From Amycolatopsis deserti (GTDB taxonomy: Bacteria; Actinomycetota; Actinomycetes; Mycobacteriales; Pseudonocardiaceae), in assembly GCF_014653945.1 (NCBI RefSeq), contig NZ_BNAU01000001.1, positions 1,550,001 to 1,614,000 of the forward strand: a stretch of DNA of 64,000 nt, in the 5' to 3' direction. The stretch's first letter is position 1; the number at the start of each line of letters is the position of its first letter. The position numbers and the translations under genes are program-made. Positions 1 to 9,192 of the stretch are shown here, piece after piece. The notes under the pieces were generated by a model. That model did not search any database. It worked only from the letters and a program-made list of their open reading frames with translations, and had not been told where the DNA came from.

Positions 1-1
1 C

Positions 2-574
2 GGCGCCGACTTCGTCGCGCTGGACGCCTCCACCGGCACCCGCGACAAGGGCCTGATCACCACGCCGGACAAGGCCAGCCAGATCTACGCCGACGCGACC
101 CGCTGGGCACGCAGCCTCACCGGGCTGCCGGTGTGGTGGTCGGAGTTCTACCCGGATACCGCTCCCCCACCCCAGCAGCCCACCGGGAGCGCGAAGAGCG
201 CGCCCGCGGTGCCGGCCGACCAGGCCCGCGCGGTGGCCACTTTGGACGCCGTCGCCCGTGCGGCGGAGGCCGGCGCGGCGGCGATGCTGCTGTGGCAACC
301 GGAAGCCAGCGACGACCTGCCGTACGCGGCGCTGTGGTCGGAGGCGCGGCCCGGCACCGACGTGCTGCGGCCGACGAGCCTGACCGCGGCGTGGACGTGG
401 CTGGCGCCGCGGCTGCGCAAGGGGCTGGTCGACGTGCAGCGGCCCGCGGACGTGGTGCAGTTCAGCACCCCGGGCGGGCAGGTCGTGGTCAACCCGCGCC
501 CGCAGACCGAGCTGATCCGGGCGGGCGGGCTCAGCGTGCGCTTGCCGCCGCTGACCATCCGGTTGCCGGGCTGA
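2..574 (+). CDS. Glycoside-hydrolase-like protein, C-terminal part (cut by window edge)
   Basis: The window opens inside this gene, so only the last 190 residues are visible and no start can be placed. The piece looks like the C-terminal half of a TIM-barrel glycosidase. It has a strand-loop LPVWWSEFYPDT with a Glu after paired Trp, the usual setting of a catalytic carboxylate, then Ala-rich helices, a second strand AAMLLWQPE and a short beta-rich tail. I cannot assign a GH family. It ends 5 bp before the end of the convergent polysaccharide operon, which makes a role in processing that polymer plausible but unproven. Confidence 0.5.
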   Translation, partial: GADFVALDASTGTRDKGLITTPDKASQIYADATRWARSLTGLPVWWSEFYPDTAPPPQQPTGSAKSAPAVPADQARAVATLDAVARAAEAGAAAMLLWQPEASDDLPYAALWSEARPGTDVLRPTSLTAAWTWLAPRLRKGLVDVQRPADVVQFSTPGGQVVVNPRPQTELIRAGGLSVRLPPLTIRLPG

Positions 575-579
575 GCCCG

Positions 580-810
580 TCACAACGTCAGTCCCACCAC
601 GATTCGCCAGATCGCGCCGACCGCGGTGAGCACGGTCAGCCCCACCGCCACCAGGTCGAGCGTGCGGATCCGCTGGGTGCGCGCCGACGCCGTGTCGGTC
701 GAGCGGCGGCCGACGTTCATCTCCTTGAGCACGGTCCGCCACCCGAGCACCACCAGCAGCGCCACCCCGAACAGCGCCGTGACGAGGGTGAGGAAGTCGG
801 CCTGGCTCAC
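580..810 (-). CDS. Small two-helix membrane protein, last gene of the polysaccharide operon
   Basis: A 76-residue protein with a hydrophobic segment near residues 8-24, a basic/Ser/Thr-rich middle (about 28-50) and a second hydrophobic segment near 52-74. The GTG start is set by a 4-bp GTGA overlap with the stop of the upstream acetyltransferase gene, so translational coupling is likely. I recognise no family. Its place at the 3' end of a polysaccharide operon suggests an accessory membrane subunit, but nothing in the sequence proves this. Confidence 0.6.
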   Translation of the reverse strand: MSQADFLTLVTALFGVALLVVLGWRTVLKEMNVGRRSTDTASARTQRIRTLDLVAVGLTVLTAVGAIWRIVVGLTL

Positions 811-1370
811 GCCGGCTCCGTCACCACGGACGTCTCGCGCACCAGGCGGGCGGGCACCCCGGCGTAGACCCCGGGCACCGGGCAGTCGCGCGCCACGACC
901 GCGCCCGCCGCGATCACCGCGTCGTCGGCGATGCGCACCCCGGGCAGGATCTGCGCGCGCGCCCCGACCCACACCCGGTCGCCGATCACGACTGGGCGTG
1001 CCTCGGCGACGCGGGACACCGTGCCGTCGGGCAGCGTCGGGTGGTGCGAGGTGACGATCATGACCTGCGGCCCGAACTGGCAGGACGCGCCGATGGTGAT
1101 CGGCCCGACCGACTCCAGGTAGCACTCGGCGTTGAGGAACGTGTGGCGCCCGATCTCGACGTTGCGCACGGCGCCCTGGATCCGCAGCCCGGGGAAGATG
1201 TTGCCGGAATGGATGCGCGCGCCGAACGCGCGGTAACCCAGCAGCCGCAGCGGTCGCGGCACCAACGCGCTGCCGAGCAGGCCGTTGACGATGGCGCCGA
1301 CGGTCATCGACCACAGCTCGATGTGCACCTGCTCGCGCAGGCGCCGTCCCAGGGACCGGGTCTGGTTCAC
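807..1370 (-). CDS. Hexapeptide-repeat acyltransferase (WcaF/NodL type)
   Basis: 187 residues with the imperfect hexapeptide pattern of a left-handed beta-helix acyltransferase: segments such as VNVEIGRHTFLNA-like turns, VVIGDRVWVGARAQILPG and ADDAVIAAGAVV, ending in YAGVPARLV as in maltose/galactoside O-acetyltransferases. The His pair in IVTSHHP lies where the catalytic His of this family is found. It probably transfers an acetyl or other acyl group from CoA to a sugar of the exported polymer. The GTG start overlaps the stop of the upstream membrane protein by 4 bp (GTGA), and its own stop overlaps the next start in the same way. Confidence 0.85.
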   Translation of the reverse strand: MNQTRSLGRRLREQVHIELWSMTVGAIVNGLLGSALVPRPLRLLGYRAFGARIHSGNIFPGLRIQGAVRNVEIGRHTFLNAECYLESVGPITIGASCQFGPQVMIVTSHHPTLPDGTVSRVAEARPVVIGDRVWVGARAQILPGVRIADDAVIAAGAVVARDCPVPGVYAGVPARLVRETSVVTEPA

Positions 1371-3373
1371 GTGTTCCCTCCGCCACTGCCCTGCACGAAC
1401 TTGTCGGCGGGCGTCGTCCGGCCGAGCACCAGCGAACCCCGATCGTCGAACACCAGGCGGTACAGCCCGGTCGCCTCGAGCTCGCGCACGAGGTCGGCGC
1501 CGTAGGTGTCGGGCACCTGGTCGAAGATCTTCATGTAGGCCCACTGCGGCTCGGTGAGCACAAGATAATCGGGGCCCTTCAGGCGCAGGCAGGCGACCAG
1601 CGCGGGAACGTCGTCCATCACCTCTTCGCAGTAGCCGTCGACCTCGAACTGGGACACCTCGCCCACGCGCGCGAACGACAGCGGCACCGAGTTGACCAGC
1701 GAGTCCACCCGCTGCCCCGGCTGCGCCTGGTGCACCGCCCAGCTCGCGGCGGCGATGTCGCTTTCGTGGAAGCTGATGTAGGCGTCGTTGCCGCCGCGCG
1801 CGGTGACCGTCGAGGCGAGCAGGCCGGTGAGCACGACCCACGGCACCGCGGCGGCGAGCACCGTGCGGGCGGGCCGGTTGCGCCAGCGCAGCCGGCGGGC
1901 CGAGGTGACCGCCTTCTCCAGCGCGAGCGACGCGGGCAGGGCCATCACCGGCAGCGAGAACAGGAAGCAGCGCATGAAGACCTCGCCGCCGTAGGGCTGG
2001 GCCACGGCGAGCCCGAACGGCGCGACGCACAACGCGGGCAGCAGCCACGACTTCAGCGAGTCGCGGCGCATCTGCCAGATGCCGTAGGCGGCCATGCCGG
2101 CGACGAACAGCGTGATCCCGATGCGCACGGTCAGCACCACGAGACGGCCCGGGCTGCCGGCGAAGCGGGCCACGATGCCCTCGTCCACCGAGGACCCGAC
2201 GTCGCCGAGCGGGCTGAGGATCATCTGGACCAGCTGCCCGCTCCAGAACTCCGCGGCGCCCAGCGAGAACCACACGACCGCGCCGCCGAGGATCACGAAC
2301 GGCACCCACGCCGGCCACAGCCGCCCGAACACGAGCAACAGCAGCAGCAGGACGCCCAGCACGAACGGGGTCAGCTGGTGGGTGGGCGCGAGCGCGAGCC
2401 CGATCAGCACCACCGCGCCCTGCGCGACCAGCCGCGCCTTGGGGCTGGACCGGGGCGCGAGCCGGGCCCGCAGCCGCGCCTTGACCGGCTCGGTGAGGCG
2501 CGGCCGCACCAGGTGCCGGAAGGTCAGTGCCAGCGCGGCGAGCATCAGGATCATCGCCGTGCCCTGCGGCGAGAAGTAGTCCTGCTCGGTCCAGTTCGCC
2601 ACGAGGTAGAGCCACGGCGCGATCCACGCCGCGCGCCGGTTGCCCAGCGCCGACACGGCCAGTGCGCGCACGCCGAGCACCGCGAGCCCGGACAGCACCA
2701 CCGGCGCCCAGTTCAGGAACGGGATCGCGTCGGGCATCCCGGCCGCGCGGGTGATCATCGCGACCAGCGAGAAGAACCCGGCCCAGGAGAACCGTGCGTC
2801 GTAGTCGTGCAGGATGTCGCCGTGCGTGGCGATGTAGTCGGCGAACCCGGCGTGCAGCCACGCCACCGGCAGCCGCGCGACCTCCTCCACCGCGGGCTGC
2901 AGCCCGTACACGCCGAGCACGCCGACCAGCGTGTAGAGCGAGAGCAGCCAGGTGCGTGGCCGGTAGCGCAGCAGCTCCAGCACCACGGCGGCGACCAGCA
3001 GCGGATAGGACAGCAGCGTCGGCACCGACAGCTCGGCGACGAGCCCGAGCCCGCCGATCGCCTCGGGCGGGATCGGGTGCAGCCCGATGATCCACAGCAC
3101 CACCGCGACCGCGGCGAGGCCGGGACCGAAGAACGGGTCGGCGAGGAAGGCGGGCCGTCCGGCGCCGGTGCCCAGCCGGGGCCGGGATTCGACCGCCCGC
3201 GAAGGCGGTTCCGGCTTCGGCTGCTGCGCGATGCGGCCGGACGCCGGGATGTAGCGCGTGGGTGTGCCGGGCGGCGGCTGCGGGAACCGCATCGGCTCGC
3301 GCGGCCGGGGCGAGGGGCGGGTGGTGCGGTTCGGGCGCACCGGGCGCAGGAACCGGGTGGGCGGCTCGGTCAC
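1367..3373 (-). CDS. Large polytopic membrane protein, GT-C or polymerase-like
   Basis: 668 residues. Residues 1-75 are Pro/Arg-rich and hydrophilic (probably cytoplasmic). About a dozen hydrophobic segments follow, and the last 180 residues or so form a mostly soluble domain. Loops with clustered acidic and aromatic residues (HGDILHDYDARFSW, NWTEQDYFSPQG) resemble the extracytoplasmic catalytic loops of lipid-linked-sugar glycosyltransferases (GT-C fold). Sitting between a MOP flippase and an acyltransferase, it is the best candidate in the operon for polymerising or extending the repeat unit outside the membrane. No standard Wzy signature is obvious. The GTG start overlaps the flippase stop (GTGA). 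Confidence 0.65.
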   Translation of the reverse strand: MTEPPTRFLRPVRPNRTTRPSPRPREPMRFPQPPPGTPTRYIPASGRIAQQPKPEPPSRAVESRPRLGTGAGRPAFLADPFFGPGLAAVAVVLWIIGLHPIPPEAIGGLGLVAELSVPTLLSYPLLVAAVVLELLRYRPRTWLLSLYTLVGVLGVYGLQPAVEEVARLPVAWLHAGFADYIATHGDILHDYDARFSWAGFFSLVAMITRAAGMPDAIPFLNWAPVVLSGLAVLGVRALAVSALGNRRAAWIAPWLYLVANWTEQDYFSPQGTAMILMLAALALTFRHLVRPRLTEPVKARLRARLAPRSSPKARLVAQGAVVLIGLALAPTHQLTPFVLGVLLLLLLVFGRLWPAWVPFVILGGAVVWFSLGAAEFWSGQLVQMILSPLGDVGSSVDEGIVARFAGSPGRLVVLTVRIGITLFVAGMAAYGIWQMRRDSLKSWLLPALCVAPFGLAVAQPYGGEVFMRCFLFSLPVMALPASLALEKAVTSARRLRWRNRPARTVLAAAVPWVVLTGLLASTVTARGGNDAYISFHESDIAAASWAVHQAQPGQRVDSLVNSVPLSFARVGEVSQFEVDGYCEEVMDDVPALVACLRLKGPDYLVLTEPQWAYMKIFDQVPDTYGADLVRELEATGLYRLVFDDRGSLVLGRTTPADKFVQGSGGGNT

Positions 3374-4611
3374 GGACGCGCCCCGAACACCCGGCGCCTC
3401 AGGTCGGCCAGCACGGCGGCGGCGATCACCGCCTGCGCGACGAGCATGCCCACCCCGAAGCCGAACTCGGTCGGCACCACCAGCGCGAGCACCACGGCGG
3501 AGGCGGCGGTCACCGCCTGCAGCACCGCGACCCCGGCGCCACGCCCGGCGGCCAGGTGCACGGCCACGCCGAGCACCACGACCAGCCGCGGCACCTGCGC
3601 GGCGAGCAGGACCCGCAGCAGGTCGGCGCCCGCGGTGTACTCGGCGCCGAAGATCGCGAGCATCACCCAGGCCAGCGCGGCACCGACGGCGAGCAGCGGC
3701 ACGAACACCAGCACCAGCCGCTTGCCCGCGCCCGCGACCAGCGACCGGGCGTGCCCGGGCTCGGCGGACAGGCGCACCACGAGCGGGTTCACGAACGCGG
3801 TCGCGGCGACGTCCAGCGCGTTGATCGCGGTCCAGACCACGAAGAAGACGGCGTTGGCCTCGGCGCCGAAGCGGTGCAGCACGATCAGCGGCACCAGGTT
3901 GTACAGCACGACCACGCACACCATGGCCGGGTAGGACGGCGCGAGCAGCCGCACGATCTCCCGGCGTCCGGGCAGCACCCCTGGCGCGAGGGCGGGCGAG
4001 GTGCGCCGCACCGAGCGCCAGATCAGGACCGTCACCACCACGACGCCGATCAGCGTGGGCACCGCCCAGGACAGCACTAGCCCGAGCGCGCCGGCCAGCG
4101 GCCCCAGCCCGGCCAGCAGTCCCAGCCGCGCCACGGAGAACGCGCTGTTCTCCACCGGCACCCAGCGGGCCAGGCCCAGCCCGGTGAGCACCTCGTCCTG
4201 GAACTGGAACAGGGTCCAGCCGATCCCGGCGACCAGGAACCAGGCGACCCCGGCCGGCACCCGGTGCACCACCTCGGCCCCGGCGGGCACGAGCACGAAC
4301 ACGACCGAGCCGATCACCCCACCGGCCAGGACTGCGAGGTAGGTGCGCAGCAGCAGCCGCGGCCGCCGCGCGCCGGCGCGGGGCAGCCAGCGCAGGACCG
4401 CCGGGCCCAGGCCGAGTTCGGCGATCCCGGCGACGAGCAGGAAACCGGACACGAACGCCGAGGTGTCGCCGACCGCGGCGGCGGGCAGCAGCCGCGCGGC
4501 CAGCACCCAGCCGATCATCCCGGCCAGCGCGGTGATCGCGGCGGAGGCCGACAGCGCGAGGCCGTCGGCCACCATGCCCTTGCCGGGAGCGGTCTCCTTG
4601 CCGACCGTCAT
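3370..4611 (-). CDS. MOP-superfamily oligosaccharide flippase (Wzx-like)
   Basis: 413 residues with about 12 hydrophobic segments and the N-terminal pattern of polysaccharide exporters (long first helix, then GWVLAARLLPAAAVGDTSAF, the familiar arrangement in Wzx/MurJ-type proteins). It would move the lipid-linked repeat unit across the plasma membrane. It starts with ATG inside an ATGA overlap with the upstream small membrane protein and ends in a GTGA overlap with the downstream GT-C-like protein, so it belongs to a tightly coupled translation block. Confidence 0.8.
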   Translation of the reverse strand: MTVGKETAPGKGMVADGLALSASAAITALAGMIGWVLAARLLPAAAVGDTSAFVSGFLLVAGIAELGLGPAVLRWLPRAGARRPRLLLRTYLAVLAGGVIGSVVFVLVPAGAEVVHRVPAGVAWFLVAGIGWTLFQFQDEVLTGLGLARWVPVENSAFSVARLGLLAGLGPLAGALGLVLSWAVPTLIGVVVVTVLIWRSVRRTSPALAPGVLPGRREIVRLLAPSYPAMVCVVVLYNLVPLIVLHRFGAEANAVFFVVWTAINALDVAATAFVNPLVVRLSAEPGHARSLVAGAGKRLVLVFVPLLAVGAALAWVMLAIFGAEYTAGADLLRVLLAAQVPRLVVVLGVAVHLAAGRGAGVAVLQAVTAASAVVLALVVPTEFGFGVGMLVAQAVIAAAVLADLRRRVFGARP

Positions 4612-4985
4612 CGGCCCTCGCCGGTACTGGGCAGGAGCGCGGGACGGCTGCGCAGCACGTGGTGCGCCAGCGGGAATGCGGTGACGAACGCGAGCACCAC
4701 GACCGCCGCCTCCGGGTGCCAGAACCGGGTCAGCACCAGCACCTGCGCCACGATCAGGGTGATCGCCAGCGAGATGCCGACCGCGCTGACCCAGGTGACC
4801 GACAGGTGCCGCACGTTGACGTAGGAGATCAGGGCCCAGCCGGGCGCGGTGAGCACGAACACCAGCACCGCCAGCGGCCGCAGCACGAAGTCCACACCGG
4901 ACCAGACGAGCACGATCGTGACAAGGCAGACAGCGAGCAGCCCGTAGGCGGTGTATCGCCGGATCCTCAGCTGCTGCTCGACCAC
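4608..4985 (-). CDS. Small four-helix membrane protein of the polysaccharide operon
   Basis: 125 residues from a GTG preceded by AGGAAGGG at good spacing; an in-frame GTG at 5042 would add 19 residues and overlap the upstream gene, but lacks such a ribosome site. Four hydrophobic segments cover most of the protein (roughly residues 11-28, 33-52, 63-84, 92-110). No family recognised. The position between the double glycosyltransferase and the flippase, with an ATGA overlap to the flippase, suggests it works with the export machinery. Confidence 0.6.
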   Translation of the reverse strand: MVEQQLRIRRYTAYGLLAVCLVTIVLVWSGVDFVLRPLAVLVFVLTAPGWALISYVNVRHLSVTWVSAVGISLAITLIVAQVLVLTRFWHPEAAVVVLAFVTAFPLAHHVLRSRPALLPSTGEGR

Positions 4986-5016
4986 ACGTGCCCTTCCTGC
5001 CCGTCGCCGTCCATCA

Positions 5017-7173
5017 TCACCGGCGGCCGGATCCGCCCTCACCCCGGGCCCGCATCAGCGCCGCCGCACCGCCGAGCAGGCCCAGCCGCTCGTCGCGGCG
5101 CAGCTGGCGCAGCCGCGAGCGGGCGGCGCGGTCGGACAGCGGCAGCTCCGGGGTGCGGGAGGCGAGACGGGCGGCCCCGCGCGGCACCCGGCGCAGGATC
5201 GAGAACGCGGTGACCGGGCGGCGCCGCACCGACAGCACCAGCATCGCCGCCAGGCCCACGCCGTAGCCGCGCATCCGCTCGCGCAGCTCGAGCCAGTCGG
5301 CACGGTGGATGTGCCGGGCCACCGCGTGCGGGGTGTGCACCACCGCGCCGCCGGCGTAGGCCAGCCGCACGAACAGGTCCAGGTCCTCCCCCGCCATCGT
5401 CGGCGTGCCCGCGCCGAGCAGCGGGTCGAAGCCGCCCAGGTCCTCGAACACCTCGCGCCGCCAGGTGGCGCAGCTGCCCGGGCCGTAGCGCGCCATGGAC
5501 AGCGGGTAGAGCGGGTCCTCGCGCGCGGTGTCCCGGTCGATCCGCTGCCACCGCACGGAGTTGCTGTAGCCCTTGAGCCGTTCGAACAGGACCTCGGCGT
5601 CGGTCTCCAGGCTGGCCGGCAGCACCAGCGAGGTCACGCACCCGACCGCGGGATCGGCGGCGAACTCCTCGGTGACGGCGTCGAACCAGCCGGGCTCGAC
5701 GGTGATGTTCTCGTCGACGAACGCGATCAGGCCGTGGCTGGCGACGCGGGCGCCGGTGTTGCGCGCGATGCTGACGCCCTTGCGCGGCTCGACGACGTAA
5801 CGCGCGCCCAGCGCCTCCACCTCGCCACGCAGCCAGTCGTCGCCCTCGGGCAGCCGTGGCAGGTTGTCCACCACGATCACCTCGATGTGCGGGTACCCGG
5901 CCGCGAGCGCGGCGCGGGCGCTGGCCACCGCCTGCCGCTTGCGGTGGGCGGTCGGGATGACCACGCTCACCGGCGGCCGGGTGAACTCCGGGCGGCGGCG
6001 CGGGGCGGGCGCGGTGGCGAACTTCGGCAGCCGCACGACGCCGCGCTCCACCGGCAGCAGCAGCACGTCGAGCGTGCGGTCGCCGTCGCGGACGAGGACC
6101 TGCGCCGCGCGGTAGTGGCCCACCGGCCGGTGCGGCACCGGCAGCTCCTCGGGCGCGGTGCGCGCGTCCACGGTGGCGATGTGGATCGGGCCGTGCGCCA
6201 GCGCCGACGCCGGACGCGGCCGCGGCGGGCGGAGCTGCGCCTTGCCGCGCAGGTACCCGGCCGCGGTCGAGGACACCACGGTCACCAGCCCGAGCACGCC
6301 GGACGCGCCGGCCGTGCGGCCCAGTGCAAGCCGGCCGAACTCGCGCACCACGGCGGCCGGGATGGTGCGGCTGAGGTAGTCGCGCTCGGTGGACAACGCG
6401 GCCTCGCTGCCGACCAGACGTGAGACGTATGCCTTGGACAGCCCCTCGCCCCAGCCGCGGCGGCGCAGGTAGGCCCAGGTGATCCGCTCCGGGGTGACGC
6501 GGTGGCGCACCACCGCCTGCGGCCGGAACACGATCCGCGCGCCGGGCGAGGCCTGTCGCAGCCGGATGCACAGCTCGGTCTCCTCGCAGCCCAGCGGGGT
6601 GCGCCCGATGCGGCCGAGGTCCTCGGAGAACGGCCCGGCGAGCGTGAACGCCTCGCGGCGGAAGGACATGTTGCAGCCCATCAGGTTGCGCACCGGTTCC
6701 TCCGCTGTGGGCTGCCCGGTGTAGGTGCAGCCGACGACCCAGTCGAGCTCGCCGTGCACCGATCCGCGCCCGGCGGGGAGCTTGGCCGGCCGCCGCCCGC
6801 CGGGCCAGCGCGGGCGGGCCGAACCGCCGACGGCGAGCACATCCCGGTCGCGGTAGCCGGCCAGCAGCTGCTCCAGCCAGTCCGGCGCGGCCTCGGCGTC
6901 GTCGTCCAGGAACGCGATCACGTCACCCTTGGCGAGCCCGACCGCGGTGTTGCGGGCGCCGGACAGCCCGCGCCGCCCGGCGTTGGGCACCACCGTCACG
7001 CCGACGAACTCCGCGGCCGCCCGCCGCTCCAGCTCCGGGTTGTGGTCGACGACCACGATGATCTCGCGCGGCGGCGCCGACTGGTCCCGCACGGACGCCA
7101 CCGCGGCGGTCAGGTCGTCCCAGCGGTCGGCCGTGTAGGCGCAGATCACCACGGTGGTGTCGAACGAGGTCAT
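5017..7173 (-). CDS. Double-headed family 2 glycosyltransferase
   Basis: 718 residues containing two GT-A domains. The first (about 1-300) starts TTVVICAYTADRWDD, has the metal-binding AFLDDDAEAAPDW and the acidic GCEETELCIRL. The second (about 320-620) starts VSVVIPTAHRKRQAV, has AFVDENITVEPGWF in place of a classical DxD, and MAGEDLDLFVRL. A basic C-terminal tail (SVRRRPVT...) may touch the membrane. The fusion implies two successive sugar transfers to the lipid-linked repeat unit, although the second domain's altered metal motif leaves its activity open. The ATG start lies in an ATGA overlap with the upstream glycosyltransferase. Confidence 0.85.
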   Translation of the reverse strand: MTSFDTTVVICAYTADRWDDLTAAVASVRDQSAPPREIIVVVDHNPELERRAAAEFVGVTVVPNAGRRGLSGARNTAVGLAKGDVIAFLDDDAEAAPDWLEQLLAGYRDRDVLAVGGSARPRWPGGRRPAKLPAGRGSVHGELDWVVGCTYTGQPTAEEPVRNLMGCNMSFRREAFTLAGPFSEDLGRIGRTPLGCEETELCIRLRQASPGARIVFRPQAVVRHRVTPERITWAYLRRRGWGEGLSKAYVSRLVGSEAALSTERDYLSRTIPAAVVREFGRLALGRTAGASGVLGLVTVVSSTAAGYLRGKAQLRPPRPRPASALAHGPIHIATVDARTAPEELPVPHRPVGHYRAAQVLVRDGDRTLDVLLLPVERGVVRLPKFATAPAPRRRPEFTRPPVSVVIPTAHRKRQAVASARAALAAGYPHIEVIVVDNLPRLPEGDDWLRGEVEALGARYVVEPRKGVSIARNTGARVASHGLIAFVDENITVEPGWFDAVTEEFAADPAVGCVTSLVLPASLETDAEVLFERLKGYSNSVRWQRIDRDTAREDPLYPLSMARYGPGSCATWRREVFEDLGGFDPLLGAGTPTMAGEDLDLFVRLAYAGGAVVHTPHAVARHIHRADWLELRERMRGYGVGLAAMLVLSVRRRPVTAFSILRRVPRGAARLASRTPELPLSDRAARSRLRQLRRDERLGLLGGAAALMRARGEGGSGRR

Positions 7174-8096
7174 GCTTCGGGCGCTCCCGTGTCCAGCGCG
7201 AGCGGCGCCGGGGCGTCCGCCACGGGCTCGGGGGTGAACAGGCCGAACCGGCGGCTGCGGCGCTGACGGCCGACCCGCTGCCATTCCGCCACCAGCGTGC
7301 GCAGCACGCGGCCGCCGTCGGAGAAGGTGCGCAGGTTGGTCTCACCGTGCAGGCGGGCGCGCTCGACGCTGGGCACCTCGGTGATCCACAGGCCCAGCGC
7401 GGCCATCCGGCAGTTGATGACGGTCTCGATCTCGAAGCCGTCACCCCACAGCATCTCCTCGCCCGCGGGCGCGAACACCGGCGGCAGGTTCAGCAAGGCA
7501 ACCAGATCGCGCCAGAACGCGTTGTAGCCGTAACAGAGATCGGTGAACCCGGCGCTGAAGAGCGTGTTGGACAGGCGGTTGAGCCCCGAGTTCCCCGCGG
7601 CGCGGAGGTGTGTGATGTCGTGGCTGCCGCCACCCGGGGCGAACCGGGTGCCCTTGGCGAAGTCGGCGCCGTCGGTGAGCGCGGCCACGAACCGCGGGAT
7701 CTCCGCCGGATCGGCCGAGCCGTCGGCGTCGAACATCACGATCACGTCGCCGGAGGCGGCGAGGAACCCGCAGGCCAGCGCGTTGCCCTTGCCGCGGCGG
7801 GTCTGCTTGATGACCCGCGTTCCGGGGCGCACCTCGGCGACGACCTGCGGGGTGCCGTCCCCGGTGTCGGCGTCGACCACCAGCACCTCGTGCACCGGCG
7901 GCAGCTCGGGCAGGATCTCGCGCAGGTTCGCCGCTTCGTTCTTCGCCGGCACCACGACGGTCACGCGGGGGTCGGGCCCGCGGCGGGGCGGGTGCGCGGC
8001 GGCGAAGGCGAACGCGTCGCCCAGGTTCTCGTAGTCGGTGACGGGACTGGGGGAATCCATGATCGTCAACGCCGTGCTGTCCTTGCTGGCGGGCAC
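7170..8096 (-). CDS. Family 2 glycosyltransferase (DPM/polyprenyl-phosphate type)
   Basis: 308 residues. A GT-A domain with VTVVVPAKNEAANL, VVDADTGDGT and VMFDADGSADP, the pattern of dolichol/polyprenyl-phosphate sugar synthases, and no obvious C-terminal membrane helices. It probably adds a sugar to a polyprenyl carrier or to the growing repeat unit. The start is uncertain: GTG at 8096 is used here, an in-frame ATG at 8060 (MDSPSP) is equally possible, and neither has a strong Shine-Dalgarno. It is separated from the epimerase gene by about 70 bp, the largest gap in this part of the operon. Confidence 0.85.
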   Translation of the reverse strand: MPASKDSTALTIMDSPSPVTDYENLGDAFAFAAAHPPRRGPDPRVTVVVPAKNEAANLREILPELPPVHEVLVVDADTGDGTPQVVAEVRPGTRVIKQTRRGKGNALACGFLAASGDVIVMFDADGSADPAEIPRFVAALTDGADFAKGTRFAPGGGSHDITHLRAAGNSGLNRLSNTLFSAGFTDLCYGYNAFWRDLVALLNLPPVFAPAGEEMLWGDGFEIETVINCRMAALGLWITEVPSVERARLHGETNLRTFSDGGRVLRTLVAEWQRVGRQRRSRRFGLFTPEPVADAPAPLALDTGAPEA

Positions 8097-8166
8097 ACCG
8101 GTCGTCGGGGTGTGCGGGTCGGGGAAGGGCGGGGCTTGCTCGAACCGATGACGCGCGGCCCTGCGG

Positions 8167-9192
8167 TCAGGTTCGGTGTCTTCGCAGATCCGGCGCGAGG
8201 TCGCCGCGCGCCTGCGCGGACTTCAGCCAGGCCAGGCGGGTGAACCGCCCGCTGAAGCTCTCCATGGTCAGGCCGTGGCGGGTGTAGTGCGCGGCCAGTT
8301 CCCGGGCGCCGGCCGCCACCGTCCACGTCGCCTCGTACCCGGGAAGCGCTTCCCGGATGCGGGAGAAGTCCACCCGGTAGGAGCGGGGGTCGGGGCCCGC
8401 CTCACCGGTGATCAGCAGTTCCGAGCCCGGCACGGCGGTGACCACGGACTCGGCGATCTGGCGCACCGTGAGGTTGTTGGCCTCGGTGCCCACGTTGAAC
8501 GCCCGGTCGTGCACGGCTTCGGCGGGCGCGGTCAGCGCCGCCGCGAAGGCCGTCGCGATGTCGTGCGCGTGCACCAGCGGCCGCCACGGCGTGCCGTCGG
8601 AGAGCACCCGCACCTGCCCGGTGAGCACGGCGTGGCCCACCAGGTTGTTCAGCACGATGTCGGCGCGCAGCCGCGGCGAGAACCCGAAGGCGGTCGCGTT
8701 GCGCAGGTACACCGGGCTGAACCCGGAGTCGGCGAGGTCGTGCAGGTCGTCCTCGACGCGCACCTTCGACTCCGCGTACGGCGTGACCGGGCGCAGCGGC
8801 GCGTCCTCGGTCACCAGGTCCTCCCCCGCCGCGCCGTAGACCGAGCACGTCGAGGCGTAGAGGAACCGGCGCACCCCGGCGTCCTTGGCGAGCTTGGCCA
8901 GCTGCACCGACGCGGTGTGGTTGATCTCGTAGGTCAGCTCCGGCGCGAGCGCGCCCAGCGGGTCGTTGGACAGCGCGGCCAGGTGGATCACCGCGTCCAC
9001 ACCGGACAGCCGGCCGGCCGTGACGTCCCGCAGGTCCACCGGATCGCCCGGCGGGTCGTCCGGCGCGGGCCCGAGCACGCACGCGGCGAACAGGCCGGAG
9101 TCCAGGCCGAGCACCTCGTGCCCGGCTTCGCGCAGCACCGGCGCCATCACCGATCCCAGGTAGCCCTGGTGCCCGGTCAGCAGGACCCGCAT
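8167..9192 (-). CDS. NAD-dependent sugar epimerase/dehydratase (extended SDR)
   Basis: 341 residues. N-terminal Rossmann motif GHQGYLG, the family strand HLAALSNDP, and catalytic YAESK (Tyr-x3-Lys) preceded by STCSVYG. It most likely modifies a nucleotide sugar made by the neighbouring nucleotidyltransferase and methyltransferases. The ATG overlaps the nucleotidyltransferase stop by one base (TGATG), which fixes the start. The exact reaction (epimerase, dehydratase or reductase) cannot be told from sequence alone. Confidence 0.85.
   Translation of the reverse strand: MRVLLTGHQGYLGSVMAPVLREAGHEVLGLDSGLFAACVLGPAPDDPPGDPVDLRDVTAGRLSGVDAVIHLAALSNDPLGALAPELTYEINHTASVQLAKLAKDAGVRRFLYASTCSVYGAAGEDLVTEDAPLRPVTPYAESKVRVEDDLHDLADSGFSPVYLRNATAFGFSPRLRADIVLNNLVGHAVLTGQVRVLSDGTPWRPLVHAHDIATAFAAALTAPAEAVHDRAFNVGTEANNLTVRQIAESVVTAVPGSELLITGEAGPDPRSYRVDFSRIREALPGYEATWTVAAGARELAAHYTRHGLTMESFSGRFTRLAWLKSAQARGDLAPDLRRHRT

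Noticed and set aside
1730-3934. Long plus-strand frame opposite the polysaccharide membrane proteins
   Set aside because: Composition (Gln/Arg/His-rich, no motif) is typical of a shadow of the conserved minus-strand genes, which form an unbroken overlap chain.
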